64,000 bases of DNA from Lachnospiraceae bacterium (GTDB lineage Bacteria > Bacillota > Clostridia > Lachnospirales > Lachnospiraceae): the NCBI GenBank assembly GCA_003507655.1, contig DNUZ01000024.1, positions 1-64,000 of the forward strand. The letters run 5' to 3'. The notes beneath the pieces were generated by a model, which was given only the letters and a program-made list of their open reading frames with translations, searched no databases and had not been told where the DNA came from. The number at the start of each line of letters is the position of its first letter. Position 1 is the stretch's first letter. The position numbers and the translations under genes were made by a program. This document shows, piece after piece, positions 26,302 to 35,947 of this stretch.

Positions 26302-26403
26302 ATGAACTACCGTAATTCTAAAAGAAACCGGATCATCGCCAGTGTGATCGTGATCATTTTAGTGGCATCTATGCTTCTTTCTTTATTACTTGCAGCATTC
26401 TAG
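26302..26403 (+). CDS. 33-residue single-span membrane peptide
   Basis: The ORF encodes MNYRNSKRNR followed by a 20-residue hydrophobic helix (IIASVIVIILVASMLLSLLL) and a short tail. GAGGTG lies six bases before the ATG. It has the positively charged N terminus and single helix of small membrane proteins, is placed upstream of vanW on the same strand and divergent from the TPR-like gene. Short peptides with this start occur in related anaerobes as far as I recall, but the function is unknown. Confidence 0.6.
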   Translation: MNYRNSKRNRIIASVIVIILVASMLLSLLLAAF

Positions 26404-26458
26404 GACATAATATACTAAAACAGAGGATGGGTGTCAAATTAATTAGGCGTTCTGCATC

Positions 26459-26486
26459 TTGAAAAAACAGATTTTTATGATACAAT
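26459..26486 (+). promoter_or_regulatory. Promoter of the vanW-type gene
   Basis: TTGAAA (26459-26464), a 16-bp spacer and TACAAT (26481-26486), about 95 bp before the start codon, leaving an untranslated leader with a GGGG ribosome site. Confidence 0.65.
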
Positions 26487-26581
26487 AGAAAACGAACGTT
26501 TGAGAACATAGAAAACCAGCATAGAAAGCCGACTTTCGGATAAAATGATATCAGAGGCGGCTGTATTAAAGGGGTAACAGA

Positions 26582-28234
26582 ATGAGAAATATTAAAAAAA
26601 GATGGTTTTTGTTTGTAGCAGCATTTGTGTTAGTGGCAGCAGCAGGAATCCATATGGGTGTCAAAGCGGAAGAAGATGAGAATCGTGTCATCGCAGATCG
26701 TGTTTATATCGGAGATGTTTCCGTGGCAGGAATGACAGAGGAAGAAGCAACTGCCGCAGTAGAGGATTACATTGAGAGTCTGCAGGATACGGCAATCACA
26801 TTAAAAGCCGGTGAGAACAGTATAGAAGTAACAGCAAAGGATTTAGGTGTTACCTGGGGAAACCCGGAGTTGGCTGAAAAAGCAGTAAACCTTGGAAGAA
26901 CCGGAAATCCGATCGCAAGATATAAAGAAAAGAAAGATTTAGAAAAAGGCGACAAAGTCTTTGTACTTTCCTATGCCATTGACGAAAGCAAGACAGCAGC
27001 TTTGTTAAAAGAGCATGCAAAAGAGTTAGATCAGGAAGCACAGGATAACGGACTGACCCGTGAGAACGGACAGTTTACCTTTGTAAAAGGACATGAAGGA
27101 ATTAAAGTAAACGCAGAGAAATCCATTGAACAGATCGCATCACATATGCAGAATCAGTGGGATGGAAAAGCAGCCTCTATTGAACTGAGTGCAAAACTCG
27201 TAGAGCCGCGCGGTTCCGAAGAAGAGTTAGCAGAAGTCAAAGATTTACTTGGCGGTTACAGCACAAACTTCAGTTCCTCATCAGCAGGACGTGCAAAAAA
27301 TGTGCGTAATGGAGCAAGCAAGATCAATGGAAGCATCATCTATCCGGGCGAAGAATTTTCCGTACATGATGCAGTCGTTCCGTTTAATGCAGAGAACGGA
27401 TATGAGTTAGCAGGCTCCTATGAGAATGGAACAACCGTTGAGACCTATGGTGGAGGAATCTGCCAGGTGTCTACAACTTTATATAATGCAGTGATCCGTG
27501 CAGAACTTGAGATTACCGAAAGATCTGCGCATTCCATGATCGTAAGTTATGTAGAGCCATCTATGGATGCAGCAATTTCAGGTGAATACAAGGATCTGAA
27601 ATTTAAGAATTCCACAAAATATCCGGTATATATCGAGGGTTATACCGACGGTGGTATCATCCACTTTAATGTCTATGGAAAAGAGACAAGAGATGCAAAC
27701 CGTGAGGTTGAATTTGTCAGCGAGACCACCGGTGAAACAGATCCGGGTGTAAAATATGTTGCTGACGGAACCTTACAGATCGGTACCATTTCCACACAGC
27801 AGTCTGCACATATCGGTAAAAAAGCCAAACTGTGGAAAGTTGTAAAAGTAAATGGAAAAGAAGAGAGCAGGGAAGTATTTAACACTTCTAATTATCAGGC
27901 ATCACCGAAGATCGTCAGAGTAGGTACTGCTTCTGACAGTCAGGATGCGATCAATGCTGTTATGGCAGCGATCGGAACACAGGATGAGGCAACCATTCAG
28001 GCAGCAGCGGCAGCAAACTGTACGGCAGCCCGTGATGCGGCAGCGGCACAGCAGGCAGCAGAAGCAGCGGCAGCGGCAGCAGCAGCACAGCCTGCAGAAC
28101 CGGCACAGCCGGAGCAGCCAAGCCAGCCGGAAGAGGATGGCAACAAGGATGACAAGAAGGATTCCGATAATAAAAAAGATGACAAACAGGACAATACCAA
28201 GGAAGAAAAGAATAATCAGGAAAGCAATGATTAA
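26582..28234 (+). CDS. VanW-family exported cell-wall protein
   Basis: A 550-residue protein. A signal/anchor helix occupies residues 8-28, two YoaR-like (PG_binding_4-type) putative peptidoglycan-binding domains follow to about residue 210, and the VanW domain lies at about residues 220-350 with GAS..NGSIIYPGEEFS and the signature YGGGICQVSTTLYNAV. A G5-like beta domain follows (about 360-445). The tail is low-complexity: an Ala-rich stretch, Pro-Glu-Gln repeats and a Lys/Asp/Asn-rich end, likely to extend through the wall. VanW proteins accompany vancomycin-resistance and sporulation/wall genes; the biochemical function is not settled. Confidence 0.9.
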   Translation: MRNIKKRWFLFVAAFVLVAAAGIHMGVKAEEDENRVIADRVYIGDVSVAGMTEEEATAAVEDYIESLQDTAITLKAGENSIEVTAKDLGVTWGNPELAEKAVNLGRTGNPIARYKEKKDLEKGDKVFVLSYAIDESKTAALLKEHAKELDQEAQDNGLTRENGQFTFVKGHEGIKVNAEKSIEQIASHMQNQWDGKAASIELSAKLVEPRGSEEELAEVKDLLGGYSTNFSSSSAGRAKNVRNGASKINGSIIYPGEEFSVHDAVVPFNAENGYELAGSYENGTTVETYGGGICQVSTTLYNAVIRAELEITERSAHSMIVSYVEPSMDAAISGEYKDLKFKNSTKYPVYIEGYTDGGIIHFNVYGKETRDANREVEFVSETTGETDPGVKYVADGTLQIGTISTQQSAHIGKKAKLWKVVKVNGKEESREVFNTSNYQASPKIVRVGTASDSQDAINAVMAAIGTQDEATIQAAAAANCTAARDAAAAQQAAEAAAAAAAAQPAEPAQPEQPSQPEEDGNKDDKKDSDNKKDDKQDNTKEEKNNQESND

Positions 28235-28257
28235 AACAGCTCTATAGAATCCACGGA

Positions 28258-28281
28258 GGCTGCCTCAGTAATGAGACAGCC
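28258..28281 (+). terminator. Hairpin after the vanW-type gene (weak terminator)
   Basis: GGCTGCCTCA and TGAGACAGCC pair with one mismatch. Only two T follow, so it may be a weak or factor-dependent end, or a stabilising stem. Confidence 0.4.
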
Positions 28282-28315
28282 TTGAACTATAAATAAGAAC
28301 AGGCGGAAGATCAGG

Positions 28316-29305
28316 ATGAAAGTTGGAAAAGTTCCGGAAAACGTGTTAAAGCGTTCCGTTTTCAAACAACTGCATACCATACGGGAAGAAGTGCTTTTAG
28401 GAGCCGGTGTAGGCGAGGACTGTGCTGCCATGAAATTAGCAGAGGACGAAGTTTTTGTCATTTCTACCGACCCGATTACCGGAGCGGCACAGGATATCGG
28501 AGCTTTGGCGGTACAGATCACCGTGAATGATTTAGCGAGCACCGGAGCAGAACCGATAGGAATTATGTTAACTGTCCTGCTTCCAGAGAACGCCGAAGAA
28601 AAAGATTTAAAGACAGTGATGGCGCAGGTAGAAGAAGCCTGTGAAAAAAATCACATTCAGGTCATGGGTGGACACACAGAAGTTACCAAAGTGGTCAACC
28701 AGATCGTAATCTCCGTGACCGGTGTCGGAAAAGCGAAAGAAGGCAGAGTCATCTCTACCGCGGGTGTGAAACCGGGTATGGATATCATTGTCACAAAATG
28801 GATCGGTATTGAAGGAACTGCCATTTTAGCAAAGGAAAAAGAGGCGGTGTTACGGGAGCGTTATTCCCAGCCGTTTATCGATAAAGCGAAAGAACTTGAC
28901 CGTTACATATCAGTTCTGTCGGAGGCCGCGACCGCCGTTAAGTCTGGCGTTGCTGCTATGCATGATGTGACAGAGGGCGGTATATTTGGCGCACTTTGGG
29001 AGATTGCAGAGGCATCCGGCGTCGGACTGGAAATTGATCTAAAGAAGATTCCGTTAAAGCAGGAAACAGTAGAAATCTGTGAATTTTTCGGCATAAATCC
29101 TTATGAACTGATTTCAAGCGGTTCTATGCTGATGGCAGCCGAGGATGGAAACGGACTGGTCATGGAATTAGAAAAAGCAGGCATTCCGGCAGTTGTCATT
29201 GGAAAAGCGACAGACAGTAATGACCGTGTGCTTTTGAATGAAGAAGAACGCAGATTTTTAGAGCCGCCGAAAACGGATGAATTATATAAAGCATTGAGTA
29301 AATAG
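28316..29305 (+). CDS. AIR synthase-related protein (HypE/ThiL/SelD superfamily)
   Basis: A 329-residue two-domain protein of the PurM/HypE superfamily. The N-terminal ATP-binding domain has GAGVGEDCAAMKL near residue 29 and the metal/phosphate loop STDPITGAAQDIG near 50; VNDLASTGAEPIG and VMGGHTEVT follow. The C-terminal PurM_C domain has ISSGSMLMA near residue 262. True HypE ends in a conserved Cys that carries the cyanide ligand; this protein ends ELYKALSK without one, so it is not a genuine HypE. It lies upstream of an Lrp/aminotransferase pair, and its substrate is unknown. Confidence 0.8.
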   Translation: MKVGKVPENVLKRSVFKQLHTIREEVLLGAGVGEDCAAMKLAEDEVFVISTDPITGAAQDIGALAVQITVNDLASTGAEPIGIMLTVLLPENAEEKDLKTVMAQVEEACEKNHIQVMGGHTEVTKVVNQIVISVTGVGKAKEGRVISTAGVKPGMDIIVTKWIGIEGTAILAKEKEAVLRERYSQPFIDKAKELDRYISVLSEAATAVKSGVAAMHDVTEGGIFGALWEIAEASGVGLEIDLKKIPLKQETVEICEFFGINPYELISSGSMLMAAEDGNGLVMELEKAGIPAVVIGKATDSNDRVLLNEEERRFLEPPKTDELYKALSK

Positions 29306-29323
29306 AGAGGTTGGAGGACCATC

Positions 29324-29806
29324 ATGCGTGAAAAGATTTTAACGTTTATTGAAAAAAACAGCCGTGTGGATTTGAAAGAATTAGCAATCATGCTCGGCGT
29401 AAATGAAGTAGATGTAGTCAATGAGTTAGAGGCAATGGAAGCAGAACACATCATCTGCGGTTACCATACGCTGATCAACTGGGAAAAGACAGGAATTGAA
29501 AAAGTAACAGCCATGATCGAGGTGCGTGTAACACCGCAAAGAGACATGGGATTTGATAAGGTAGCAGAGAGAATCTATAATTATCCGGAAGTAAATGCAG
29601 TATATCTGATCTCCGGCGGTTTTGACTTTATGGTCATTTTAGAGGGAAAGACACTGCGTGAGATCGCACAGTTCGTATCCGATAAACTTTCTACTTTAGA
29701 TTCCGTATTAAGCACAAAGACAAACTTTATTTTGAAAAAATATAAAGACCACGGAACCATTATGGCTGAGCCGAAAAAAGATGAAAGGATTTTGATGATA
29801 CCATGA
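29324..29806 (+). CDS. Lrp/AsnC-family transcriptional regulator
   Basis: A 160-residue Lrp-type regulator. The N-terminal winged helix is around VDLKELAIMLGVNEVDVVNEL (residues 15-35), and the C-terminal RAM/ACT-like ligand-binding domain contains VEVRVTPQRDMGFDKV and SGGFDFMVILEG. Such proteins sense amino acids and act as octamers. Its stop overlaps the aminotransferase start by 4 bp (ATGA), so it probably controls this enzyme in response to the amino acid concerned. Confidence 0.9.
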   Translation: MREKILTFIEKNSRVDLKELAIMLGVNEVDVVNELEAMEAEHIICGYHTLINWEKTGIEKVTAMIEVRVTPQRDMGFDKVAERIYNYPEVNAVYLISGGFDFMVILEGKTLREIAQFVSDKLSTLDSVLSTKTNFILKKYKDHGTIMAEPKKDERILMIP

Positions 29807-30981
29807 GAAATCCATTATCCAAAAGAATTGTTGAAATAGAACCATCCGGTATCCGTAAATTTTTTGACATCGTAAATGAGATGGAAGATGCCATTTCTCT
29901 CGGTGTAGGAGAACCGGATTTTGATACACCGTGGCATATCCGTGATGAGGGAATTTTTTCTTTAGAAAAAGGAAGAACCTTTTACACATCCAATGCAGGT
30001 TTAAAAGAGTTAAAGCAGGAGATTGCAAAATACATATATCGCAAATGCAATATTACCTATGACTACAAAAAAGAGATCATGGTCACGGTAGGAGGCAGTG
30101 AGGCAATTGATATTGCTATGCGTGCCATGTTAGATCCGGGAGATGAAGTATTGATCCCGCAGCCAAGCTATGTATCTTACGAACCATGTGCCATCTTAGC
30201 AAATGGAACACCGGTCATTATCGAATTAAAGGAAGAGAATGAATTCCGTCTGACAAAGGAAGAATTAGAAGCAGCAATTACGCCAAAGACAAAGCTGTTA
30301 GTGCTGCCATTCCCGAACAATCCGACCGGAGCAGTCATGGAGAGAAAAGATTTAGAAGAGATTGCAGAGGTTATCAAAGAGCATGACATCTTTGTTTTAA
30401 GTGATGAGATCTATGCAGAGCTTACTTACTGTGGAGAACATGTGTCGATCGCTTCCCTTCCGGGAATGAAAGAAAGAACGGTATTGATTAACGGTTTTTC
30501 AAAGGCATATGCAATGACCGGATGGCGTTTAGGTTATGCCTGTGCTCCGGCAGAAATATTAGAGCAGATGTTAAAGATTCATCAGTTTGCCATTATGTGC
30601 GCACCAACGACAAGCCAGTATGCAGCCATTTCCGCACTGCGTAACGGTGACGATGATGTGATGAAGATGCGTGAAGAATACAACGAAAGAAGACGCTATT
30701 TAGTGCATCGTTTTAAGGAGATGGGCTTACAGTGCTTTGAACCGTTTGGAGCATTTTATATTTTCCCAAGTATTCAGGAGTTCGGTATGACATCGGAAGA
30801 GTTTGCAAACCGATTCTTACGGGAAGAGAAGGTTGCGGTTGTTCCGGGAACGGCATTCGGTGCCTGCGGCGAGGGATTCCTTCGGATCTCCTATGCGTAT
30901 TCACTGGACAATCTGAAGATGGCATTAGAGCGTTTGGAGCATTTTATTGCACATTTGCGAGAGGAAAAGAAGAATGGCTAA
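29803..30981 (+). CDS. Class I/II PLP-dependent aminotransferase
   Basis: A 392-residue fold-type I aminotransferase. FPNNPTGAV near residue 168, the PLP-phenol Asp in LSDEIYAELTY near 199, the Schiff-base Lys in NGFSKAYAMTGWRLGY near 232, and the substrate Arg in FLRISYAYS near 362 are all present. It resembles the aromatic/aspartate PatA-type aminotransferases of Firmicutes. It is translationally coupled to the Lrp regulator and overlaps trmL by 8 bp. The exact amino acid substrate is not evident. Confidence 0.92.
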   Translation: MRNPLSKRIVEIEPSGIRKFFDIVNEMEDAISLGVGEPDFDTPWHIRDEGIFSLEKGRTFYTSNAGLKELKQEIAKYIYRKCNITYDYKKEIMVTVGGSEAIDIAMRAMLDPGDEVLIPQPSYVSYEPCAILANGTPVIIELKEENEFRLTKEELEAAITPKTKLLVLPFPNNPTGAVMERKDLEEIAEVIKEHDIFVLSDEIYAELTYCGEHVSIASLPGMKERTVLINGFSKAYAMTGWRLGYACAPAEILEQMLKIHQFAIMCAPTTSQYAAISALRNGDDDVMKMREEYNERRRYLVHRFKEMGLQCFEPFGAFYIFPSIQEFGMTSEEFANRFLREEKVAVVPGTAFGACGEGFLRISYAYSLDNLKMALERLEHFIAHLREEKKNG

Positions 30982-31480
30982 GCTCAATATCGTATTATAT
31001 GAGCCGGAGATTCCGGCAAATACCGGAAACATCGGAAGAACCTGTGTGGCAACAGGAACAAAACTGCATCTGATCGAACCTCTTGGTTTTTCTTTAAGTG
31101 AAAAGGCGTTAAAACGTGCCGGTATGGATTACTGGTCGCAATTAGAAGTGGAACGTTATGTAAACTACGAGGATTTTTTGCAGAGAAATCCGGGAGCTAA
31201 GATATATATGGCAACGACGAAGGCCAAGAAGATTTATTCGGAAGCATCTTACGAACCGGACTGTTATATTATGTTCGGCAAGGAGAGTGCGGGAATCCCG
31301 GAGGAGATATTGGTAGAACATCCGGAGGAGTGCGTGCGTATTCCGATGATCGGAGAGACACGTTCTTTGAATCTCTCTAATTCCGTAGCAATTGTGTTGT
31401 ACGAAGCCCTCAGGCAGAATCAGTTTGACCACATGAAGTTAGAAGGAGATTTACACAGACTTCATTGGGAGAATGTATAA
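30974..31480 (+). CDS. trmL: tRNA (cytidine/uridine-34 2'-O) methyltransferase TrmL
   Basis: A 168-residue SPOUT enzyme that methylates the wobble ribose of tRNA-Leu. The start [19 protein letters not shown] is the family signature; the C-terminal trefoil knot is in [33 protein letters not shown]. Start ATG 30974 follows GAGGAAAAGAAG and overlaps the end of the aminotransferase by 8 bp, so translation is coupled. Confidence 0.94.
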   Translation: MAKLNIVLYEPEIPANTGNIGRTCVATGTKLHLIEPLGFSLSEKALKRAGMDYWSQLEVERYVNYEDFLQRNPGAKIYMATTKAKKIYSEASYEPDCYIMFGKESAGIPEEILVEHPEECVRIPMIGETRSLNLSNSVAIVLYEALRQNQFDHMKLEGDLHRLHWENV

Positions 31481-31512
31481 ATCAGCAGGAAAGGCATAAT
31501 CTGGTGCATAGG

Positions 31513-32370
31513 ATGAAGATTATTAAAGCAGAAAAATTAGTACATGAATATATACACCGGGATGAGGACAATCAGGTGGAGTCTATTCAGACTGCATTGG
31601 ACGGCGTGGATATTGAAATCGAAAAGGGACAGTTTGTGGCAATTTTAGGTCACAACGGTTCCGGAAAGTCCACGTTGGCAAAGCATATGAATGCGATCTT
31701 AGAACCTTCCGGTGGCGAGATGTGGGTGGACGGAATGGACACCTCCGATGAAAAACATCTCTGGGATATCCGTCAGTCTGCCGGCATGGTATTTCAGAAT
31801 CCGGACAACCAGATCATTGCCAGCGTGGTAGAAGAGGATGTCGGATTCGGACCGGAAAATATCGGTGTTCCGACAGATGAGATCTGGGAGCGTGTCGAGG
31901 AGAGTTTAAAGGCAGTAGGAATGTTGAAATTCCGCAGTCATTCTCCGAACAAGCTGTCGGGAGGACAGAAACAGCGTGTGGCGATTGCGGGAGTCATGGC
32001 AATGCAGCCGGAATGTATTATCTTTGATGAGCCTACGGCAATGCTTGACCCGAACGGACGAAAAGAAGTATTGCAGGCGGCACATCTGCTCAACCGGAAA
32101 AAAGGTGTGACCGTGATCCTGATCACACACTATATGGAAGAAGTTGTGGATGCTGATCGGGTATTTGTCATGGATAAGGGAAAAGTCGTGATGCAGGGAA
32201 CTCCGCGTGAGATTTTTTCACAGGTGGATGAATTAAAACGTCACAGACTGGATGTTCCGCAGATTACGCTATTAGCAGACGAACTCAGAAAATCCGGTCT
32301 GCCGATTCCGGCGGGAATCCTGACAAGAGCAGAACTGGTGCAGGAATTGTGCAAATTAGGACACAGGTGA
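31513..32370 (+). CDS. ecfA1: ECF transporter energy-coupling ATPase EcfA1
   Basis: A 285-residue ABC ATPase. Walker A is GHNGSGKST near residue 45, Q-loop follows, ABC signature LSGGQKQR near 145, Walker B CIIFDEPT near 163, and H-loop ITHYMEE. It works with EcfA2 and the EcfT scaffold to drive separate vitamin-binding S subunits encoded elsewhere. The start at 31513 is chosen by homology; the ribosome site is weak (AGG at 31509), and GTG codons upstream are possible. Next gene begins 5 bp after its stop. Confidence 0.93.
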   Translation: MKIIKAEKLVHEYIHRDEDNQVESIQTALDGVDIEIEKGQFVAILGHNGSGKSTLAKHMNAILEPSGGEMWVDGMDTSDEKHLWDIRQSAGMVFQNPDNQIIASVVEEDVGFGPENIGVPTDEIWERVEESLKAVGMLKFRSHSPNKLSGGQKQRVAIAGVMAMQPECIIFDEPTAMLDPNGRKEVLQAAHLLNRKKGVTVILITHYMEEVVDADRVFVMDKGKVVMQGTPREIFSQVDELKRHRLDVPQITLLADELRKSGLPIPAGILTRAELVQELCKLGHR

Positions 32371-32375
32371 GTGAA

Positions 32376-33224
32376 ATGTCAATTATTGTAGATAAAGTGA
32401 ATTATGTATACAGTCAGGGGACTGCATATGAGATTCAGGCTTTAAAAAATATTAATCTGAAAATAGAAGACGGAGAATTTATCGGTATCATCGGTCATAC
32501 CGGTTCCGGAAAATCGACACTGATCCAGCATTTAAACGGTCTGACAAGGGCAACTTCCGGTGCAATATACTACAACGGAGCCGACATTTATGATGAAGGT
32601 TACAATCTGAAGGAACTTCGCAGTAAAGTAGGACTGGTTTTCCAGTACCCGGAGCACCAGTTGTTTGAGACTACGATTTTTGAAGATGTCTGTTTTGGGC
32701 CGAAAAATCAGGGACTTACCAAAGAAGAGGCAGAGCTTCGTGCTTTTGCGGCATTAAAAAGTGTAGGGTTGCCGGAAGAGGTGTATTATCATTCCCCATT
32801 TGATCTGTCGGGTGGTCAGAAACGCCGTGTGGCAATCGCCGGAGTCTTAGCGATGCAGCCTGAGGTTTTGATTCTTGATGAACCGACAGCGGGACTTGAC
32901 CCGAAGGGCAGGGATGAGATTTTAGATCAGGTGGCAAAACTCCATAAGGAGCGGGGCATTACCGTTATTTTAGTATCACACAGTATGGAGGATGTGGCAA
33001 AATATGTAGACCGCATTATTGTGATGAATCAGGGAAGTGTCATGTTTGATGATATTCCGAAGAGCGTGTTTGCACACTATAAGGAGTTAGAGGCAGTCGG
33101 ACTGGCTGCTCCACAGGTTACTTATCTGATGCATGAACTGGCAGCGGCAGGCATTCCGGTTTCTATGGATGCCACAACAGTAGCAGAAGCAAAAGAAGAG
33201 ATTTTAGCAAAGTTGGGACGATAA
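32376..33224 (+). CDS. ecfA2: ECF transporter energy-coupling ATPase EcfA2
   Basis: A 282-residue ABC ATPase paired with EcfA1. Walker A GHTGSGKST is near residue 41, VFQYPEHQLFE in the Q-loop is typical of EcfA2, ABC signature LSGGQKRR near 143, Walker B LILDEPTAGLDP near 163 and H-loop SHSMEDV. The heterodimer with EcfA1 powers uptake of B vitamins or nickel/cobalt. The ecfT gene begins directly after its stop. Confidence 0.94.
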   Translation: MSIIVDKVNYVYSQGTAYEIQALKNINLKIEDGEFIGIIGHTGSGKSTLIQHLNGLTRATSGAIYYNGADIYDEGYNLKELRSKVGLVFQYPEHQLFETTIFEDVCFGPKNQGLTKEEAELRAFAALKSVGLPEEVYYHSPFDLSGGQKRRVAIAGVLAMQPEVLILDEPTAGLDPKGRDEILDQVAKLHKERGITVILVSHSMEDVAKYVDRIIVMNQGSVMFDDIPKSVFAHYKELEAVGLAAPQVTYLMHELAAAGIPVSMDATTVAEAKEEILAKLGR

Positions 33225-33225
33225 C

Positions 33226-34026
33226 ATGTTACGAGATATTACGATTGGACAATATTATCCGGCGGATTCCGTCATTCACAAATTAGATCCGAGAGTCAAG
33301 CTGTTTGCAACGCTGATTTTCATTATTTCTCTGTTTTCATTTAAAAATGTATGGGGATTTTTAGTTGCGACAATTTTTATGTTTGGCTTTATTGAGCTTT
33401 CTAAAGTGCCGATTGGCTACATGGTCAAAGGGTTGAAAGCCATTGTTATTTTGATGATTATTACAGCGTTGTTTAACCTCTTTTTGACAAGTGGAAAAGA
33501 GCTGGTATCCTTTTGGATTTTTACCATTACTTATGAGGGACTGCGAAATGCAATCCTGATGGCAATCCGTCTGACTTATCTGATTCTTGGCACATCGGTC
33601 ATGACACTGACCACAACACCAAACGAATTGACGGACGGTTTGGAAAAGGCTTTGGCACCAATGAATAAAATCCATGTTCCGGTACATGAGATTGCCATGA
33701 TGATGTCAATCGCACTGCGTTTTATTCCGATTCTTGTGGAAGAAACGGACAAGATCATGCGGGCGCAGATGGCAAGAGGTGCAGATTTTGAAAATGGAGG
33801 CATTATCCAGCGTGCAAAAAATATGATTCCGTTATTAGTGCCGCTTTTTGTATCTGCTTTTCGTCGTGCCAATGATTTAGCAATGGCGATGGAAGCCCGC
33901 TGCTATCGCGGTGGAGCCGGAAGAACGAAAATGAAACCACTGAAGTATGCCAATATTGATTATCGTGCATATGCGATTGTTATTTTATATTTTGTCATTA
34001 TGATGGTGCTTCGTTTTGCACTCTAG
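33226..34026 (+). CDS. ecfT: ECF transporter transmembrane scaffold EcfT
   Basis: A 266-residue membrane protein with five to six helices and the two coupling motifs that bind the ATPases: AQMARGADF near residue 185 and AMEARCYRGG near residue 223 (both Ala-Arg-Gly type). LRDITIGQYYPADSVIHKLDPRVK at the start is characteristic. The gene is in the usual Firmicute order ecfA1-ecfA2-ecfT-truA-rplM-rpsI. No S component is nearby, so it is a shared group II energy module. Confidence 0.94.
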   Translation: MLRDITIGQYYPADSVIHKLDPRVKLFATLIFIISLFSFKNVWGFLVATIFMFGFIELSKVPIGYMVKGLKAIVILMIITALFNLFLTSGKELVSFWIFTITYEGLRNAILMAIRLTYLILGTSVMTLTTTPNELTDGLEKALAPMNKIHVPVHEIAMMMSIALRFIPILVEETDKIMRAQMARGADFENGGIIQRAKNMIPLLVPLFVSAFRRANDLAMAMEARCYRGGAGRTKMKPLKYANIDYRAYAIVILYFVIMMVLRFAL

Positions 34027-34039
34027 AAGAGGGAGAACC

Positions 34040-34807
34040 ATGGAAGATACGAAAAAACGTGTCATGCTTATTGTGGCATATGATGGAACGAATTACTGCG
34101 GGTGGCAGATACAGCCCAATGGCAACACGATCGAGGGAGAACTGAACCGGGCATTAAGTGAGCTGCTTGGAGAAAAAATCATCGTCAGTGGTGCAAGCAG
34201 GACAGATGCAGGCGTACATTCCTGTGGGAACGTAGCTGTTTTTGATACTATCGCAAGAATGCCGGCAGAGAAAATATCTTACGCTCTGAACCAGAGACTT
34301 CCGGAGGATATCGTCGTACAGTGTTCCCAAACAGTACCACCTGATTTTCATCCAAGGCATGTCAAGAGCAAAAAGACCTATGAATACCGGATTTTAAACA
34401 GGGAATTTCGTGATCCGAACCGGAGGCTGGACACTTATTTTTATTACCGTCATTTAGATGTACATGCCATGCGTGAGGCGGCGGGTTATCTGGTCGGAGA
34501 ACATGATTTTAAGAGTTTTTGTTCGATTCATGCCCGGGTGGAAACGACGGTGCGGAGGATTTATGCGCTGACGGTAGATAAAAAAGAGGATATTATTACG
34601 ATACGGATCACCGGCAACGGTTTTTTATATAATATGGTTCGCATTATTGCAGGAACACTGATCCGCGTTGGAACCGGTGAATACAAACCGGAACAGATAC
34701 CGGAGATTTTAGCGGCAAAAGACCGTGAAATGGCGGGACCGACTGCTCCGGCACACGGACTGACCATGATTGGGATTGAATATGAGGATTTAGAAGAAAA
34801 GAGTTGA
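34040..34807 (+). CDS. truA: tRNA pseudouridine(38-40) synthase TruA
   Basis: A 255-residue enzyme. The catalytic Asp is in ASRTDAGVHS near residue 55, LIVAYDGTNYCGWQ opens the fold, and FLYNMVRIIAGTL lies near residue 195. It modifies uridines 38-40 in the tRNA anticodon stem. ATG 34040 follows GAGGGAGA. The rplM promoter overlaps its last codons, so the ribosomal genes downstream have their own transcript. Confidence 0.95.
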   Translation: MEDTKKRVMLIVAYDGTNYCGWQIQPNGNTIEGELNRALSELLGEKIIVSGASRTDAGVHSCGNVAVFDTIARMPAEKISYALNQRLPEDIVVQCSQTVPPDFHPRHVKSKKTYEYRILNREFRDPNRRLDTYFYYRHLDVHAMREAAGYLVGEHDFKSFCSIHARVETTVRRIYALTVDKKEDIITIRITGNGFLYNMVRIIAGTLIRVGTGEYKPEQIPEILAAKDREMAGPTAPAHGLTMIGIEYEDLEEKS

Positions 34808-34832
34808 CACGCGTGGATGTGTGTACTATAAT
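34804..34832 (+). promoter_or_regulatory. Strong promoter of rplM-rpsI
   Basis: TTGACA (34804-34809), 17 bp, TATAAT (34827-34832): both boxes match consensus. The -35 box includes the end of truA. Confidence 0.9.
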
Positions 34833-34839
34833 ATTTAAG

Positions 34840-34960
34840 TCTGACATAGTGAAGAAATGTAACTCCATAGCCCCGGAGGGACATTTTACTATATAAAAAT
34901 GTGTATACCGGATGTGGTATTTTCGGACATTGATACCGCAAAGGTAAAGTTCAAGGAGGT
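34840..34960 (+). promoter_or_regulatory. Structured 5' leader of rplM, candidate L13 autoregulatory element
   Basis: The 125-nt leader contains several pairable segments (ATGTAACTCC..GGAGGGACAT, ATACCGGATGTGGTAT, CGGACATTGATACCG). Firmicute rplM operons are known to carry an L13-binding leader; position fits, but I cannot score it against the known model. Confidence 0.45.
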
Positions 34961-34966
34961 CAACCA

Positions 34967-35395
34967 ATGAAAACTTTTATGGCAAGCCCTGCTACAATCG
35001 AAAGAAAATGGTATGTAGTAGATGCTACTGATAAGACATTAGGACGTTTAGCATCCGAAATTGCAAGCGTATTAAGAGGAAAAAACAAACCGATTTTCAC
35101 ACCACACATCGATACAGGTGATTATGTGATCGTTGTAAATGCTGAAAAGGTAAAAGTAACAGGTAAGAAATTAGATCAGAAAATTTATTACCACCATTCC
35201 GATTATGTTGGCGGTATGAAAGAGACAACTTTAAAAGAAATGTTAAACAAACATCCGGAGAGAGTTGTAGAATATGCAGTCAAAGGTATGCTTCCAAAAG
35301 GACCTTTAGGAAGACAGATGTACAAGAAATTATTTGTATACGTTGGTCCGGACCACAAGCATGCAGCTCAGAAACCTGAGACATTAACATTTTAA
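34967..35395 (+). CDS. rplM: 50S ribosomal protein L13
   Basis: A 142-residue protein of standard length. The opening [20 protein letters not shown], the [15 protein letters not shown] region and the C-terminal [16 protein letters not shown] with [17 protein letters not shown] are the L13 signatures. It is an early assembly protein of the large subunit. AAGGAGG lies eight bases upstream, and rpsI follows by 24 bp in the same transcript. Confidence 0.98.
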   Translation: MKTFMASPATIERKWYVVDATDKTLGRLASEIASVLRGKNKPIFTPHIDTGDYVIVVNAEKVKVTGKKLDQKIYYHHSDYVGGMKETTLKEMLNKHPERVVEYAVKGMLPKGPLGRQMYKKLFVYVGPDHKHAAQKPETLTF

Positions 35396-35419
35396 TCGGT
35401 GATAAGGAGGTAAAGGACA

Positions 35420-35812
35420 TTGGCTAATACAAAGTATTACGGAACAGGAAGAAGAAAATCATCTGTTGCCAGAGTATATTTAGTACCGGGAACAGGTAAG
35501 ATTACAATTAATAAAAGAGACATTGACGAGTATTTAGGATTAGAAACTTTAAAGGTTATCGTTCGTCAGCCATTAGTTGCTACAGAGACAGTTGACAAGT
35601 TCGACGTTTTAGTTAACGTAAAAGGCGGCGGTTACACAGGTCAGGCAGGAGCAATCCGCCACGGTATCGCAAGAGCATTACTTCAGGTAGATGCAGACTA
35701 CAGACCAACCTTAAAAGCAGCAGGTTACTTAACTCGTGACCCTCGTATGAAAGAGCGTAAGAAGTACGGTCTCAAAGCAGCTCGTAGAGCTCCGCAGTTC
35801 TCTAAACGTTAA
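35420..35812 (+). CDS. rpsI: 30S ribosomal protein S9
   Basis: A 130-residue S9. [16 protein letters not shown] at the start and the C-terminal [24 protein letters not shown] with the terminal basic tail that reaches the P site are diagnostic. Translation begins at TTG 35420, ten bases after AAGGAGG; there is no alternative ATG. It ends the rplM transcript at a strong terminator. Confidence 0.98.
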   Translation: MANTKYYGTGRRKSSVARVYLVPGTGKITINKRDIDEYLGLETLKVIVRQPLVATETVDKFDVLVNVKGGGYTGQAGAIRHGIARALLQVDADYRPTLKAAGYLTRDPRMKERKKYGLKAARRAPQFSKR

Positions 35813-35843
35813 GCATTTGTTAACGAAGATTATGATGTGTATA

Positions 35844-35884
35844 GGACATTTTCCGGTAGGAATACCGGAGAATGTCCTTTTTTT
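35844..35884 (+). terminator. Strong terminator of rplM-rpsI
   Basis: GGACATTTTCCGGT pairs with ACCGGAGAATGTCC (one G-U/mismatch), followed by seven T. Confidence 0.92.
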
Positions 35885-35947
35885 CGCGTTTCTACAAGTG
35901 TAAATCAACGAACTTAATATCCGTTATTTCACAAAACTTATTTGCAC

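Noticed and set aside
28316..29305. Calling the AIR synthase-like gene hypE
   Set aside because: The C-terminal Cys essential in HypE is absent, and the gene is 16 kb from hypB/hypA.
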